From positions 1-64,000 of the forward strand of contig JAUIAB010000001.1 of NCBI GenBank assembly GCA_030425505.1: 64,000 nt of DNA, written 5' to 3'. Both the position numbers and the translations under genes were made by a program. Origin of the DNA: Bacteroidia bacterium (GTDB lineage: Bacteria > Bacteroidota > Bacteroidia > Cytophagales > Flammeovirgaceae). The notes under the pieces were generated by a model. The model was not told the origin of the DNA. It was given only the letters and a program-made list of their open reading frames with translations, and made no database searches. How positions within the stretch are numbered: position 1 is the first letter of the stretch; each line of letters starts with the position of its first letter. Shown piece by piece: positions 62,418 to 64,000 of the stretch.

Positions 62418-63683
62418 TCACATATTGTTGATTATTTCTGAGCCAAATTCAGAGCACTTAAGAAGAGTCGCTCCTTCCATCAACCTTTCAAAATCATAAG
62501 TTACTTTTTTCTTTTGGATAGCCCCTTCTATACCTTTGTAAATGAGATCAGCTGCTTCCTGCCAACCAAAATACTCTAACATCATAGCACCTGATAAAAT
62601 CACAGAACCTGGATTAACCTTATCTTGTCCTGCATATTTGGGAGCAGTACCATGGGTAGCCTCAAAAATAGCATGACCTGTATCGTAGTTGATATTTGCG
62701 CCTGGTGCTATACCAATACCACCAACAATAGCGGCTAAAGCATCAGAAACATAATCTCCATTTAGGTTAAGCGTAGCTATTACAGAGTACTCAGAAGGTC
62801 TGGTAAGTATTTGCTGAAGGAAAGCATCCGCTATAGAGTCTTTGATTAAAATTTTACCTTGCTTTAAAGCATCTTCTTGAGCTTTATTAGCAGCGTCTTT
62901 CCCTTTCTCTTCAGCAATCTTATCGTATTGCGCCCAAGTGAAAACTTTATCTCCAAATTCTCTTTCTGCCAGTTGATATCCCCAGCTTTTGAAAGCACCC
63001 TCCGTAAACTTCATTATATTTCCTTTATGCACTAAGGTCACAGAAGGAAGGTGGTGTTGAATAGCGTAGTTAATTGCCGCTCTCACCAGTCGTTCTGTTC
63101 CTTCCAGAGAAACTGGCTTAATACCTATAGAAGAAGTTTTTGGGAAACGAATCTTACTCACGCCCATTTCATTTTGCAGAAAACTCTTTACCTTTTCTAC
63201 TTCATCCGTTCCATGCATATACTCTATTCCAGCATAAATATCTTCTGTATTTTCTCGGAAGATAACCATATTGGTTAGCTCAGGTTTTTTTACAGGAGAA
63301 GGAACCCCGTCAAAATATCTTACAGGTCGTACACAGGCAAAAAGATCTAACTGCTGCCTTAATGCTACATTTAAAGATCTAATCCCACCTCCTACTGGAG
63401 TAGTCAGAGGTCCTTTAATACCAACCAAGTATTCTCTAAAAGTATCTAAAGTTTCTTCTGGAAGCCAGCTACCTGTTGCTTTAAAAGCTTTCTCTCCAGC
63501 CAATACTTCTTTCCAAATAATTTTTTTCTCTCCATTATATGCGTTTTCTACAGCAGTATCAAAAACACGCACTGCAGCAGCCCAGATATCTGGGCCAATA
63601 CCATCTCCTTCAATAAATGGTACAATAGGTTTATTGGGTACATTTAATTTGCCATTCTCAATAGAAATTTTTCCTTCACTCAT
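62418..63683 (-). CDS. icd: NADP-dependent isocitrate dehydrogenase
   Basis: A 421-residue TCA-cycle enzyme converting isocitrate to 2-oxoglutarate with NADPH. The family block [14 protein letters not shown] and the C-terminal cofactor region [20 protein letters not shown] are present. The start was moved from 63695 to the ATG at 63683 ([11 protein letters not shown]). A TAnnTTTG element lies upstream. Confidence 0.95.
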   Translation of the reverse strand: MSEGKISIENGKLNVPNKPIVPFIEGDGIGPDIWAAAVRVFDTAVENAYNGEKKIIWKEVLAGEKAFKATGSWLPEETLDTFREYLVGIKGPLTTPVGGGIRSLNVALRQQLDLFACVRPVRYFDGVPSPVKKPELTNMVIFRENTEDIYAGIEYMHGTDEVEKVKSFLQNEMGVSKIRFPKTSSIGIKPVSLEGTERLVRAAINYAIQHHLPSVTLVHKGNIMKFTEGAFKSWGYQLAEREFGDKVFTWAQYDKIAEEKGKDAANKAQEDALKQGKILIKDSIADAFLQQILTRPSEYSVIATLNLNGDYVSDALAAIVGGIGIAPGANINYDTGHAIFEATHGTAPKYAGQDKVNPGSVILSGAMMLEYFGWQEAADLIYKGIEGAIQKKKVTYDFERLMEGATLLKCSEFGSEIINNM

Positions 63684-63728
63684 CTTAAAAATCAAAAATT
63701 ACTTATATAAAAAAACTTAAAAGTTGCA

Positions 63729-63736
63729 CAAAGATA
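63729..63736 (-). promoter_or_regulatory. Candidate -7 element of icd
   Basis: Minus-strand TATCTTTG, 46 bases before the icd ATG. Confidence 0.5.
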
Positions 63737-63835
63737 GTCTTGTAATGAAAAACTACATAAAATCTGTAAAATGATTACATGAAAAGTATTAGTAAGTATC
63801 AAGTTATCCGCAATAAATTATATTCTTTTGTGGTA

Positions 63836-64000
63836 TTAGTTAACAGTTTCAGTATAAAAACTAAGGCTTTTTATCATTTCAAAAACTTTATGAAAAATAA
63901 TATCGACCCACATTGAATACTGACTAGCTGATGGGTGTAGACCATCTGAAGCTGTAAACTCAGGGTCTTTTTTAGCTAGCTTTGATACTGGAGTAATATC
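63836..64000 (-). CDS. SGNH/GDSL hydrolase, C-terminal fragment at window edge
   Basis: The last 54 residues of a protein running off the right edge. They contain DGLHPSASQYSMW, the catalytic Asp-x-x-His block that ends SGNH/GDSL esterases. The start is outside the window. Substrate unknown. Confidence 0.7.
   Translation of the reverse strand, partial: DITPVSKLAKKDPEFTASDGLHPSASQYSMWVDIIFHKVFEMIKSLSFYTETVN

Noticed and set aside
1-64000. CRISPR arrays, tRNA or rRNA genes
   Set aside because: No regularly spaced identical repeats and no cloverleaf or rRNA-like stretches were seen on either strand.

Overview
The window is AT-rich bacterial chromosome from a member of the Bacteroidota, most likely a gliding, marine-type Cytophagales relative; the genus cannot be fixed from sequence alone. 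The lineage signs are a type IX secretion system (T9SS: SprA, the Plug protein, and a cargo protein with a C-terminal sorting domain), a split ATP synthase operon (atpB-E-F-H-A-G without atpD/atpC), the Bacteroidota promoter element TAnnTTTG before several genes, a SPOR protein with an HU-like head, and an imelysin/DUF4856/HTTM/TonB-receptor iron locus.

Positions 1 to about 22.4 kb are accessory and partly decaying. They hold a T9SS cargo protein apparently lacking its 5' end, an FMN reductase, a thioesterase, an M23 peptidase remnant, a DUF2254/permease pair, a compact restriction-modification locus (RhuM pseudogene, GxxExxY cassette, HsdS, a fused nuclease-methylase, a frameshifted XRE regulator), an amidohydrolase, a general-stress cluster (AraC, CsbD-like, SPFH, LapA, cupin, Usp and a 56-residue gene), a flavin glutamate-synthase-like protein, and a wrecked LytS/LytTR pair joined to a stump of upp. 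All six clear pseudogenes lie here.

From 22.5 kb to the right edge the window is core genome with intact genes: lipoprotein, nucleotidyltransferase, tRNA/rRNA methyltransferase, YifB, HU/SPOR protein, the ATP synthase operon, an HhH protein, glyA, a His-rich lipoprotein, a sigma factor with a membrane partner and an outer-membrane barrel, DUF2911, sprA-ruvA-ruvB-plug, a tryptophan dioxygenase-like protein, yidC, the iron locus, two small unknowns, an M20 hydrolase, icd and the tail of a GDSL hydrolase.

The most unusual signals are not genes. A ~114-bp repeat occurs three times (3.3, 51.2 and 57.1 kb), and two stems in it are preserved by compensatory base changes. A ~160-bp repeat brackets the amidohydrolase/stress block. 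A GxxExxY gene sits between direct repeats that overlap stop codons. A ~115-bp imperfect palindrome supplies the last codons of the flavoprotein gene. A 23-bp palindrome lies just upstream of the iron locus. Everything here was read by eye; no database search or folding was run.
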